From: Rhizomys pruinosus | Taxonomy: Eukaryota; Chordata; Mammalia; Rodentia; Spalacidae | Direction: 5' to 3' | Assembly: GCA_009823505.1 (NCBI GenBank) | Contig: VZQC01009936.1 | Span: 398,865-462,864, forward strand | DNA: 64,000 nt | In this document: positions 1 to 8,463 of the stretch, one piece after another | Layout: the number at the start of each line of letters is the position of its first letter | How positions within the stretch are numbered: position 1 is the stretch's first letter | Position numbers and translations under genes: made by a program | The notes under the pieces: generated by a model | Database searches by the model: none | What the model saw: the letters and a program-made list of their open reading frames with translations, nothing else | Told to the model about the DNA's origin: nothing

Positions 1-778
1 ACAGTATCATGAAGTTTGTACAGAGACAGAACAAAAAAAGCCATAAATAAGATACTTTTCAAATACTTTGGTGGAGACATTACAGAGTGGGGTTTCAGCA
101 AAGTCAAAAAAACCTCTGTCCCAGATTTCAGATGCTACCTGGTTCCTCTCTGACCTTTTGAGTCGGTGTAAGTTAGTATGAAGCTAATACATTCCCAAAG
201 AAAGCTGTGCATCCCAAATGATTTGCCTAGTGGTCACAAAGTTGTTAGGTCAAGTGCAGAGGACAGCAACAAATGAGTATTAAGAGGGCTAACGATGACC
301 CAAGAGAAACTGGATCTGGACTTGCAACATTCCAACTTCCCACAATCATTGAAGTTGTAATCAGTTAATCAGCCTGGCAGAAGTTTGTGCAGTTTTTTTC
401 AAAGGAACTTTCATCTGCAGGTGAATGCAAAGAAGGAAAGTGTCTATTGATACTAGCAAATAGGCAATAGAGCTTCTTCCTGGAAGCTTTGGTGAGTTTC
501 TCACCCATTCTCTGTTCACCCCCCACCCCACCCACCAAGTTCATTTGTCTTGTCAACAGTATGATATTGAGTGAAACTGAAAAGGGGTGGCAATCCTGTT
601 CTTTGAGTAGGTTAGTTAGCTACAGTGAATTTAGTTGTGGAAAAAAGACTTTGACTACAGAATGATTATATTCAAATCAGGAAAAACAAAGAGGTAGGAC
701 CTTCAGACTCCTTACTGTGGGAAATGTAGAAGAAATGTAGTCTTTTCTATCAGAGGATTAGATAGGATAGGAAGCACC
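1..778. other. Unclassified sequence, no gene seen
   Basis: No SINE, LTR or convincing reading frame is visible. Positions 317-396 resemble 38341-38418 elsewhere in the window, so at least part of this stretch belongs to a dispersed repeat family that I cannot name. Confidence 0.5.
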
Positions 779-920
779 ATAGAAAGAAAAAAAGAAAGGA
801 AGGAAGGAACAAACAGAGGGAGGGAGGGAAGGGAAGTGAGGGAGGGAGGGAGGGAGGAAGGAAGGGGAAAGAAGGGAGGGAGAAAGGAAGGAAAGAAGGA
901 AGGAAGGAAGGAAGGAAGGT
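779..920. repeat. GGAA/GGGA polypurine tract, left block
   Basis: An almost pure purine strand of GGAA, GGGA and GAAA words. Positions 856-912 recur base for base, by eye, at 3084-3140 on the other side of the MaLR element. The tract runs directly into the truncated left LTR at about 925. Confidence 0.9.
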
Positions 921-924
921 GTAT

Positions 925-1239
925 AAGGAACTTATAAAAGGAAGAGTTTATTTGAGTTTACAATTGGCGGTTCCAGGGAATTAGAGCCCATTGTGGCGGG
1001 AGGCGTGGCAGCTGGATCTGGAGCAGCAAACCGAGGGTCACATCTCGCAAAGAGTACAGGAAACAGAGAGGGCAGCTGTAGACCACAGAGGCTTGTTAAA
1101 ACTCACTAAGCCTGCCCCCAGTGACACACTTCCCCCAGCATGGCCACACCTTCTAAGACCTCCAAAAACAGCACTACCAACTGGAGACAAATGTCTGAAT
1201 ACTTACAGCCTATGGGGGACACTCATGCAAACCACCACA
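925..1239 (-). repeat. MaLR LTR, truncated (3' LTR of the element)
   Basis: Matches 2682-2994 throughout with about 5% differences, and ends in the same CCACCACA. The first 43 bp of the family LTR (2639-2681 in the complete copy) are absent, and purine-tract DNA abuts the break. Because the element lies on the minus strand, this is its downstream LTR. Confidence 0.85.
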
Positions 1240-2100
1240 TTCCACTCCCTGGCCCCCATAGGCTCCTGACCATATAAAATGCAAAATGCATTTAGTCCAA
1301 CCTTAAAAGTCCCCATAGTCTTTACCAGTTTCAATGCCATTCAAAAGTCTACAGTCCAAAGTCTCTTCTGAGACTCAGGCCAATCTCCTAAACTGTAAGC
1401 TCCTGTAAAATCAAAAGACAAATTACATACTCCCAATGTACAGTGGAACCGAATACACATTCCCATTCCAAAAGGGAGGAATAGAGGCATAGTGAGGAAA
1501 TACTGGACCAAAACAAGACCGAAAACCAGCAGGGCAAACGCCAAGTCCAGTAGCTCCACATGCAACTTCTGGGACTTGACTTCCAAAGGGCTTAGATGGC
1601 TCAGCTCTTCCAGCTTTGCTTGCAACATACATCTCTTTCTTAGGCTGGTACCACTCCCTGTATGCAGCTCTCCTTGGCAAATATCTCACAGGTCTGGCAT
1701 CTCGAATGTCTTCTTGGGGTCTCCGCTGCCAACCAGGCTTCACATTCACAGCTTCACGCAATGGCCTATCAGGGCCTTCTTTATTCAGGGACACCCCTGC
1801 TGTACTCTGCCTGGCCTCTTTGGCTCTCTGAAACCTTGGAGGAAGAACTGATGACCCCTTCACTCTTGCGAACTTCATGCCTCTAAAGCCAGCACCACGT
1901 GAATGAAATTGCCGAATCTGGCTGCAAGTTCGGGACGGACCCTGGCCCATTTCAACCACATTTGTAACTTTTCTCTGCCCTGGACTTGCTGGAGGATTAG
2001 CTGGGTGTGGTCTTGCCCTGAAGGTACTGATTCTTTTGTTTACTTGTAAATCTCGAGGCCCCTCCTTAATCACTTTAATCTCCTTATCAAAAGGAAACTC

Positions 2101-2220
2101 TCCTTCACAAGCCTTGGCCCCACCTTTAATCTTCCTAGTGCAGTTTTCAGATCCAACCTCTCCTTCACATGCCTTGGCCCCACCTTTAATCTTCCTAGTG
2201 CAGTTATCAGATCCAAACTG
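2101..2220. repeat. 60-bp in-frame tandem duplication
   Basis: Units 2101-2160 and 2161-2220 are almost identical. The length is a multiple of three, so the MaLR frame stays open. The homologous stretch near 29060-29150 in the second MaLR has a single copy. Confidence 0.9.
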
Positions 2221-2616
2221 TACATTTTGCATTTCTTTCTGCCCCATCTGCTCTTTTTCACTGTAGATCTGTATAATATTCACCATTAAAAGCCACGCCA
2301 CCATTTCTACATTAGGCTGTCTTGAAATATCCTCCGCCAAAGACATCAGTCCACCGCTTTTCAACTTAGCATCAGGCAAGCATCTGGGCTGTGGGCAAAC
2401 TGCTGCCAGACTCTTTATCAAAATATCCCGGTTGCTGCCTAAGACTTTATTTTCCCCTGGAACCACATCTTTTGCAGCCATGCTTTCTTCCAGGCCTCCA
2501 CTAGAATGGCCCTTTAAGCTCTGCTTACAATACTCAACAGCCTTTCCAGCCCAAAGTTCCAAAGTCTTCCACACTTCTCCAAACATACACATGGTCAGGT
2601 TCTTCACAGCCAACAG

Positions 2617-2633
2617 CCCACTCTCTGGTACCA
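2617..2633 (-). other. MaLR primer-binding-site-like motif
   Basis: Read on the minus strand this is TGGTACCAGAGAGTGGG, a few bases inside the LTR. The same motif with one change sits at 29513-29529 in the second MaLR. It marks the 5' boundary of the internal region and fixes the element's orientation. Confidence 0.75.
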
Positions 2634-2638
2634 ATAAC

Positions 2639-2994
2639 TGTATTAGTCAGTTTTCTGTTGCTGTGATGAAGCACCATGACCAAGGAACTTATAAAAGGAA
2701 GAGTTTATTTGATCTTACGATTGGTGGTTCCAGGGAATTAGAGTCCATTGTGGTGGGAGGCGTGGCAGCTGGATCTGGAGCAGCAAACCGAGGGTCACAT
2801 CTTACAAAGAGTACAGGAAACAGAGAGGACAGAGATAGACCACAGAGGCTTGTTAAAACTCACCAAGCCTGCCCCCAGTGACACACTTCCCTCAGCATGG
2901 CCACACCTTCTAAGATCTCCAAAAACAGCGCCACCAACTGGAGACAAATGTCTGAATACTTACAGCCTATGGGGGACACTTGCAAACCACCACA
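2639..2994 (-). repeat. MaLR LTR, complete (5' LTR of the element)
   Basis: 356 bp with TG...CA ends (TGTATTAG...CCACCACA on the plus strand). It is followed immediately by purine tract at 2995. No 5-bp TSD can be read because the other end of the element is truncated. Confidence 0.85.
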
Positions 2995-3215
2995 GAAGGA
3001 AAGAAGGAAAGGGAAGGGAGGGAGGGAGAAAGGGAGAAAGGGAGGGAAGAAGGAAGGAAGGAAGGAAGGAAGGAAGGAAGGAAGGAAGGAAGGGGAAAGA
3101 AGGGAGGGAGAAAGGAAGGAAAGAAGGAAGGAAGGAAGGAAAGAAGGAAAGAGAAGGGAGGGAGGAAGGGAGGATGGAAGGAAGGAAGGAAGGAAGGAGA
3201 AAGGGGAGTGAAATT
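2995..3215. repeat. GGAA/GGGA polypurine tract, right block
   Basis: About 220 bp of GGAA, GGGA and GAAA words, starting directly at the LTR end. Positions 3084-3140 repeat 856-912. Reading frames across it (poly Lys/Glu/Arg/Gly on one strand, Ser/Pro/Phe/Leu on the other) are artefacts. Confidence 0.9.
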
Positions 3216-3465
3216 GTAAAATTGCCATTTGGCAAAATCTCTGCTAGTCAGCCTTATCCTGAAATCCAAGTCTGCGCTCAAAGTTGCACTTTGCTGTGCA
3301 CTCAGCACTTTAAGTGAGCCAACCAGGCAAGAGTGTGAGACCAAACTTAGAGGAGGCCTAGGACACCTTTGTATTGACAACCACCCAGCAAGACAGAGCA
3401 GCTGCTGGGAGTAATTGCTTACTTGATTTGTCACAGGTACACCCCTTCTACAGAAGAAAAACTTC

Positions 3466-3676
3466 CTTTTTAATATTTTACTTTTATTTTATGTGTATGA
3501 GTGTACGTGAGTGCACCCATGATTTACAATGCCCCAGAGGTTAGAAGAGGGTGTCAAATCCCCTGGAACTCGATTACAGATGTTTTTTACCTGCCATGTG
3601 AGTGCTGGGAATCAAACTCAGGCTCTCTGCAAGAGCAGCCAGTGCTCTTAACCACTGTGCCATCTCTCCAGCACCA
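3466..3676 (-). mobile_element. B2 SINE
   Basis: Reads in reverse: a T-rich tail with ATGTGTATGAG, then the central CTGGAACT...TTACAGAT block, and the tRNA-derived head complement ending CATCTCTCCAGCACC. The A/B-box region is recognisable but diverged. Confidence 0.85.
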
Positions 3677-4146
3677 TAACCCTTTCACACATACTCATAT
3701 TTTTTAGTTCTGAATTTTTATGTAATATCTTTAAATATTTGCTTGTCTATATCTTCCCTTCTCTAATGTATGTTGATTAGACTAATCTAATTTCTTATCT
3801 CTCCAGTTTTAACTATTTCACTTTTATTTTTATCATGAGATTTTTATCACATTTGCTGCTGTTTCACTGATGTTGCTTTTCTGTTTGCTTTAATTTTTAA
3901 AGTATTTCTTATTGTGTAAATGTTTCTTTATAATAACAGACTTCCAATGTTACAAGCAAAGTATCTTCTCACTTTACAAGTGTACTTGCCCTTGCTTTCC
4001 TGTTGCCTAGATCTTATTAGGTATGTCCCCTTAAAAAATAAGACCACTTTATTTCATTTCTTTCTGTAATATTGGTAGTTTTGTCAAAAATATTTTAGTC
4101 CTTTATTTCCTGAGGTATTGCTAGCATATGAAATGGTGCAGATTTT
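3677..4146. other. AT-rich sequence, nothing recognised
   Basis: T-rich, stop-dense DNA between two B2 pieces. I see no repeat termini, microsatellite or exon-like structure. Confidence 0.5.
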
Positions 4147-4226
4147 GGCTAGTGAGATGGTTCAAGGGCTAAGTGTGCCTGCTGCACTCATACATATATA
4201 CAGATGTAAAAAAATAAGAATTAAAA
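4147..4226 (+). mobile_element. B2 SINE fragment, internally deleted
   Basis: A B2-like head (GGCTAGTGAGATGGTTCAAGG) joins directly to a B2-like tail (CATACATATATACAG then an A-rich end). The middle of the SINE is missing. Confidence 0.6.
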
Positions 4227-4790
4227 ATGGTGCACTTCCAACATGTATGTGTTGAATAATTAAACGATCAAATAGGTAAATACTTGGCACTCTTCCTTCA
4301 AAAGAAGGTACAGGAAGAATTTCTACAAGGACCGGTTGAACTTGTCAAACTCTTAGCTTTTTGTGGGGTGGCCACAAAGGGAGTGATCCAGGTCATTTTG
4401 TGACTCAAACATTAGCATCTAAGAACTTCTGGCGGAAATTTTCCCAAAGGGGCTTGTGATCTGCATCTTGATGAGCAGACCACTGATGGAATCAACAACC
4501 CAGTGGAGAAATGGAGCTGGTCAAGGGGCACCTTCCTTGTCTACGATTTCACTTAATTCCTGTGTTTTTAGAGACAACCAAACCCAGATGTACCATGCAC
4601 AGTACTGGCCCCCATGTGTAGTCCCTCCAGGTAGCTCCTCCAGGGAGTGAAGCACCGTTGTCCGTGGACTGGTCCTTTGATGCCCAGGAATTCTAAAAAT
4701 TTAACTTCTAATAAGTACTTTTTATTATATGAGAACCTGCCATATAAAATTAGAGGATGCTAAATTCCATTTAAACAAGATCTATTGACT

Positions 4791-4862
4791 TTCAGTATGT
4801 ACTTTCCCATGTAATTCAGTATGTACTTTCCCATGTAATTCATTATGTACTTTCCCATGTAA
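4791..4862. repeat. 24-bp minisatellite, three copies
   Basis: Three head-to-tail copies of a 24-bp unit beginning TTCAGTATGTACTTTCCC. The third copy has one substitution (CATTATG for CAGTATG). The surrounding 4227-4790 shows no recognised element. Confidence 0.95.
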
Positions 4863-4865
4863 TTC

Positions 4866-4927
4866 AATATATATATATATCTATATGTATATTATTCTAT
4901 ATCTATATATATATAATATATATATAA
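4866..4927. repeat. (TA)n-rich microsatellite
   Basis: About 60 bp of interrupted TA dinucleotides directly after the 24-bp minisatellite. Confidence 0.9.
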
Positions 4928-4929
4928 AG

Positions 4930-5013
4930 GCAGCTGAGCATGATGGTAATTCCAGTACTTGGAAGAGCTAGGGCATGTTACTAAGGACCAGAGGCCAGTG
5001 TGGGCTTCATATA
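4930..5013 (+). mobile_element. B1-like SINE fragment, old
   Basis: GAGCATGATGGTAATTCCAG, then CTTGGAAGAGC and CCAGTGTGGGCTTCATAT follow the B1 order (GGCATGGTGG...AATCCCAGCACTTGGGAGG...CCAGCCTGGTCTACA) with many changes. Confidence 0.5.
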
Positions 5014-7119
5014 AATCAAAGATATTCTTGTTTACAAAATTTTTCCAAAAATTTTTTATAAGGACAATGAAGAAATTAACACAAGTAATGGAGAGTCTCC
5101 TGAAAATTTCTGCTTTCACATAGTATTAAATTATTTGAGAAGAAAAATAAATGTTCAAAAACATTGGACATAACAAAATTGTTTAAATACATTTTCTATG
5201 GATAATGAATTGTAAGACACCTACACGTGGGCATAGAGAATGACAGTGGTGTGTATGCCCTCCTTCCACACAGGCAAGATGGACATAGTGTCTGTAAAGC
5301 TGAATCATAAATCCACAACTGAGTTTACATTGCCAAACAGATCTTTAATGATAGAACAAGCTTTTTGTTTACTTGCACCTAGTAAAATCAAACATACGTG
5401 AACATTTTCTGCAGATTAAATGGAAAGATTGTTTTATTTGCCTCAAGGAAGCATTATAGCACATGCTGGAAAGATAAACGAGGGGGTTGAAACGGTACAG
5501 GATTGAGCACTTGTCAAATCAGAATTGAAGGCAGCAGGCAGTAAATTGGATTTTCTTTTGCAATAGCATGTAGTTCACCTTGTATCACTGTAACAAATAT
5601 ATACTTTATATAACTATGTATACTTTATGACATCACATCTTTCATTTATTTTTTTGCCAAAATTTTAAAAGTCGGACAGGACCCTCATTTTATTGTAACA
5701 TAATTCACTATTAAGCATGCTGTGTTTGTCTCTTAAGGATGTGTTTTTCCTCAGAGAAAATATTAGCTGTCAATTTTCAGCTCAGATAGAGAATAAATAG
5801 CCCCATCAGTACTCAGTCCAGACTCAGAGGAGTCTTTGAATGTTATGATCTCAAGAGTCCTACAGGCACTAATCATTGCTTGGGGTTCAGCTGTTCTCCA
5901 CAGCAGGCTGGACACAGCATGGATATTTTATTTTTCTTCTTTTTCAGATGATAACGATGGATAAAAATGGAAGGAATAACAGCCTCTCCTTCAGCAAAAC
6001 AGAGAATCGGTGCCTGGGTGTGAGTACTTGGCAGAGCTTTCTTCCTTGGACATGCAAAGCAAAGTTTGACACAGAAGTTTTTCAAGACTTGGCTAGAACG
6101 ATGGTGCTTACGAAGAGAAAGTAAACAGAATCTCAGTGGACATGGTATCTACATTAATGTGTTGACTGAGTACTAGGTAGAACTCTTGTCCTGTCCTTAG
6201 ACTTTGAAATGAACCTAACAGATTTGACATCTTCATGTTTGTGACTTGCTTTGGGGAGGTTAGTTCTGGATTCCATGAATTATTTTGATGACAGTGAATT
6301 TGGATCCTGGGACTAATTTTGAGGGGAAAAAAAAAAAGACAGGGAGATTTGAAGACAGAGGAGAGATAGACTCGCTCCGGGCCTTTCAGTGTCTTTTGGT
6401 TCAAAGTACTCTGCGTGCTAAGGATCCACACCTTGAGATAGTATGTTTTAATCCCTGACACCTTTTTCTGTAGGTTGACAATTCTGAGTTGATTAGTTTA
6501 AGAGACTGCAGACACAAGAGTCACACTGATAATTTAATTTTGGTAAGAGGATTTATGTGAATGAAGGAAATCATTACTAATCAGGTTACTTCCTTTACTG
6601 TGCCAGGCAGGGGTGAGTAAACAGAGAAAAACTATTTTATGCAGACTGCACTCTGAACAGGGACCTTAACCTGGTTCAAGGTGCATTCCCTGGCTATGTC
6701 ATAATAACTGAGATTTTCCCTCTTGTTTTAGAGAATGAGGGTGTGCAAACCTAAAGTTTAAATTTATTAATTTATCTTTATTTTTTTCCTTCTAGAAATA
6801 AGGCATACCAGTTAATGGACTTCTGAGGTTTATTTGTTCTTGTTTTTAACCTCTTGTTAATTTTGCAGCAGTTTATCTCAGGTAAGGACTATAAAAGGTA
6901 AATTCATTTTCATTAGTTAGCAAAATTTATTGTTTTATGTATTTTTTAATTTTGGCAGGAGGTACAGAAGATAAGCTAATAAATAAATAATTATAATGAT
7001 GTGCAGATAATGTTCAAGGGTGAAGATTTTCTGTGGGAAGATCCAGTTTGAATTGCAGGCTAGTTTTCAGCTAGCACGCCTCAGGGCACCATGTGGATGA
7101 GAGTCAAGGGATTTCTCTG
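5014..7119. other. Unclassified AT-rich sequence
   Basis: About 2.1 kb without recognisable SINE, LTR or L1 words. Open frames of 82 and 117 codons lie at 5876-6124 (+) and 6108-6461 (-). Neither has a recognisable domain or a context that argues for coding, and both are of chance length for AT-rich DNA. Confidence 0.5.
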
Positions 7120-7182
7120 CCCCCCCCCCCAGGAGAAGCAAACAACCTGGCCTAGCTGGGTGATGCTGGGTGGAGCAACTGT

Positions 7183-7216
7183 GTGCAGTGGCATGGATTG
7201 TGCAGTGGCACGGATT
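7183..7216. repeat. 17-bp tandem duplication
   Basis: Two adjacent copies of GTGCAGTGGCATGGATT, the second with one change. They lie about 30 bp upstream of the candidate CRE. A short C run is at 7120-7132. Confidence 0.9.
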
Positions 7217-7244
7217 TGGGGGGCCTATGAGTGGCTCTGGGAAC

Positions 7245-7267
7245 TGACGTCATTTGGTTTATAAAAA
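7245..7267 (+). promoter_or_regulatory. Candidate CRE plus TATA box
   Basis: A perfect palindromic cAMP-response element, TGACGTCA (7245-7252), is followed 7 bp later by TATAAAAA (7260-7267). The spacing suits a TATA-type promoter whose start would fall near 7290-7295. It sits 46 bp upstream of an ATG in strong Kozak context. CREs are bound by CREB/CREM/ATF factors and are common in endocrine and haploid male germ-cell promoters. Alternatives are a decayed LTR promoter or chance. Transcription is not shown by the sequence. Confidence 0.4.
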
Positions 7268-7312
7268 CAGGCTGTAGCAAGGAGTAAATTTGAATTTCCA
7301 AGGAACATCATC

Positions 7313-7366
7313 ATGGAATTCCAGGCCGTCATTTTTTTATTAATTATTGTGCACATACAGGCCAAG
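7313..7366 (+). CDS. Candidate first coding exon, signal-peptide-like
   Basis: ATG at 7313 has A at -3 and G at +4, a strong Kozak context, about 20 bp after the start site predicted from the TATA box. The 18 codons read MEFQAVIFLLIIVHIQAK, a short N-terminus with a hydrophobic core like a signal peptide. They end at an AAG|GTAGGC donor-like site in phase 0. Without splicing the frame runs to 68 codons (7519). I do not recognise the protein and cannot identify a second exon. The combined signals (CRE, TATA, Kozak, hydrophobic leader, donor) are more than I would expect at random, but 64 kb gives many chances, so the call is weak. Confidence 0.25.
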
Positions 7367-7519
7367 GTAGGCCTGCATTTCATTCCGGTGGCCATGGCTG
7401 AAGATAGACCAACAGCCATCAGACTGGAAATTCCTGTCCAGGGTTCAGCAGTCTCTGGGCAGGTGGGAAGTCACAGCCAAGAGTGGAACATGTCTAGTGG
7501 GTCCAGGCTAAGGGCCTGA

Positions 7520-8195
7520 GTTGGAAGTACCACCCAGGACGGGCTACAGGAAGGAGCCGGCTGGTCTCTGAGCCAAGAGGCCAGCTCCCTACAGCAGCTG
7601 CTGGCAGGTGCTCTGTCCCTGTCCCCTTAGCAAGGCCATGTGGTCCCTTTTTAGCACAAAAAGAAAGCTTCCTACAATTTTCACAGTTCTAGTCTTAGTA
7701 CTGTGGTAAATTCAGTAAGACCTTTTCTATAGACAGTCTAAGAATATGGTAATCCACTTGTTCTCCTTGTTTAATAACTGGTAAAGTAGACAGTGCATAT
7801 GATAATGCTCAATTAAGTCCAACTCAACCAAGAAAAATCATCAACAAAAAATTATTACTATTTCTACTGTATAGATATTTTGGTGATTAATACCCATGGA
7901 AACACAGGTCTTTTCTGATTTTCTGTAGCATCTAGATTACTCTCTCTGAGATTTGAAAGTTGCAATTTGAGTATCCAAACACAAAATATGGCCACTTTTC
8001 CCTCCATTAATCTACATGCCCTTGCACGGACAGAAGTGCTTGTGACTTACAGGTTTCACATAACAACATCCTTGGATTTATGAATGGTATTCTGAAGAGA
8101 AGATGTATATGACTAACTTTCTAAATAAGAAAAAAATCTTTTAAATAGCTGAAAGTTTCACCTAGTAATGTAATGATGAGCAGTTCCTTTTATAA
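7520..8195. other. Unclassified sequence
   Basis: No recognised repeat. A pyrimidine run followed by CAG/TAG near 7600-7630 could serve as an acceptor for the candidate exon, but no frame downstream is convincing. Confidence 0.4.
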
Positions 8196-8342
8196 TGGCT
8201 TTTTTTTTTTTTTTGAGACAGGGCCTTGATATAGCTGGCATGATGGAACTGGCTATGCAGACCAGACTGGGCCTGATATTACATGCAGACCAGGGTGGGC
8301 CTGATATCACATTAAAGGAATATGTCACCATGCCCATCATAC
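8196..8342 (-). mobile_element. Old B1 SINE with internal 29-bp duplication
   Basis: A T run, then GAGACAGGGCCTTGATATAG, GCAGACCAGACTGGGCCTGA and a CACCATGCCCATCAT end give an antisense B1. The TGCAGACCAG...GGGCCTGATAT segment occurs twice in tandem (about 8256-8284 and 8285-8313). Confidence 0.7.
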
Positions 8343-8349
8343 AATGGTT

Positions 8350-8463
8350 TATTTCTTATTTGTTTTTGTTTGAGAAGGAGTCTCATATACACAAAGCTTG
8401 AACTCAAGATCCTCTTGTCTCCACCTTCCAACTGCTAGGATTGTAAGCATGTGTACCTATCAC
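8350..8463 (-). mobile_element. Old B1-like SINE
   Basis: Begins TTTGTTTGAGAAGGAGTCTC, then AAGCTTGAACTCAAGATCCT and CTGCTAGGATTGTAAGCATG, an antisense B1 skeleton adjacent to the previous one. Confidence 0.65.

Larger units (their letters stand above)
1423..2634 (-). pseudogene. Open frame in MaLR internal region
   Basis: A frame open for 403 codons covers most of the 1.4-kb MaLR internal region. It opens inside the primer-binding-site motif with a TTG codon, and its first in-frame ATG is codon 15 (2590-2592), leaving 389 codons. It contains an in-frame 20-residue tandem duplication (from DNA 2101-2220) carrying the motif CTRKIKGGAKACEGE twice. MaLR internal DNA is thought to be a decayed relative of ERV-L gag and is not known to encode a working protein. 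The second element at 28224-29534 does not keep this frame. No catalytic motif, zinc knuckle or signal peptide is visible. I treat it as a retroelement relic, not a host gene. Confidence 0.55.
925..2994 (-). mobile_element. Two-LTR MaLR retroelement (MT/ORR1-type)
   Basis: A near full-length non-autonomous MaLR on the minus strand: LTR 925-1239, internal region 1240-2638, LTR 2639-2994. The complete LTR begins TGTATTAG and ends CCACCACA on the plus strand, which is the antisense of the THE1/MST/MT LTR layout. A primer-binding-site-like motif lies next to the right LTR, and the internal region resembles other MaLR internals, including the copy at 28224-29534. By eye the two LTRs differ at about 17 of 313 aligned positions plus one 2-bp indel, so the element is moderately old. 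The left LTR has lost its first 43 bp where it meets the purine tract. The exact subfamily is not resolved. Confidence 0.85.

Noticed and set aside
1341..1886. Plus- and minus-strand frames inside the MaLR internal region as separate small genes
   Set aside because: Shadows of the MaLR sequence; no promoter, splice or domain support.
2748..3434. Overlapping long frames of Lys/Glu/Arg/Gly or Ser/Pro/Phe/Leu on both strands
   Set aside because: They are translations of the GGAA/GGGA purine tract and the adjacent MaLR LTR; all frames are open because the tract contains no stop codons.
5876..6461. Possible coding exons (82- and 117-codon frames)
   Set aside because: The frames overlap on opposite strands, have no domain features, and their lengths are within chance expectation.
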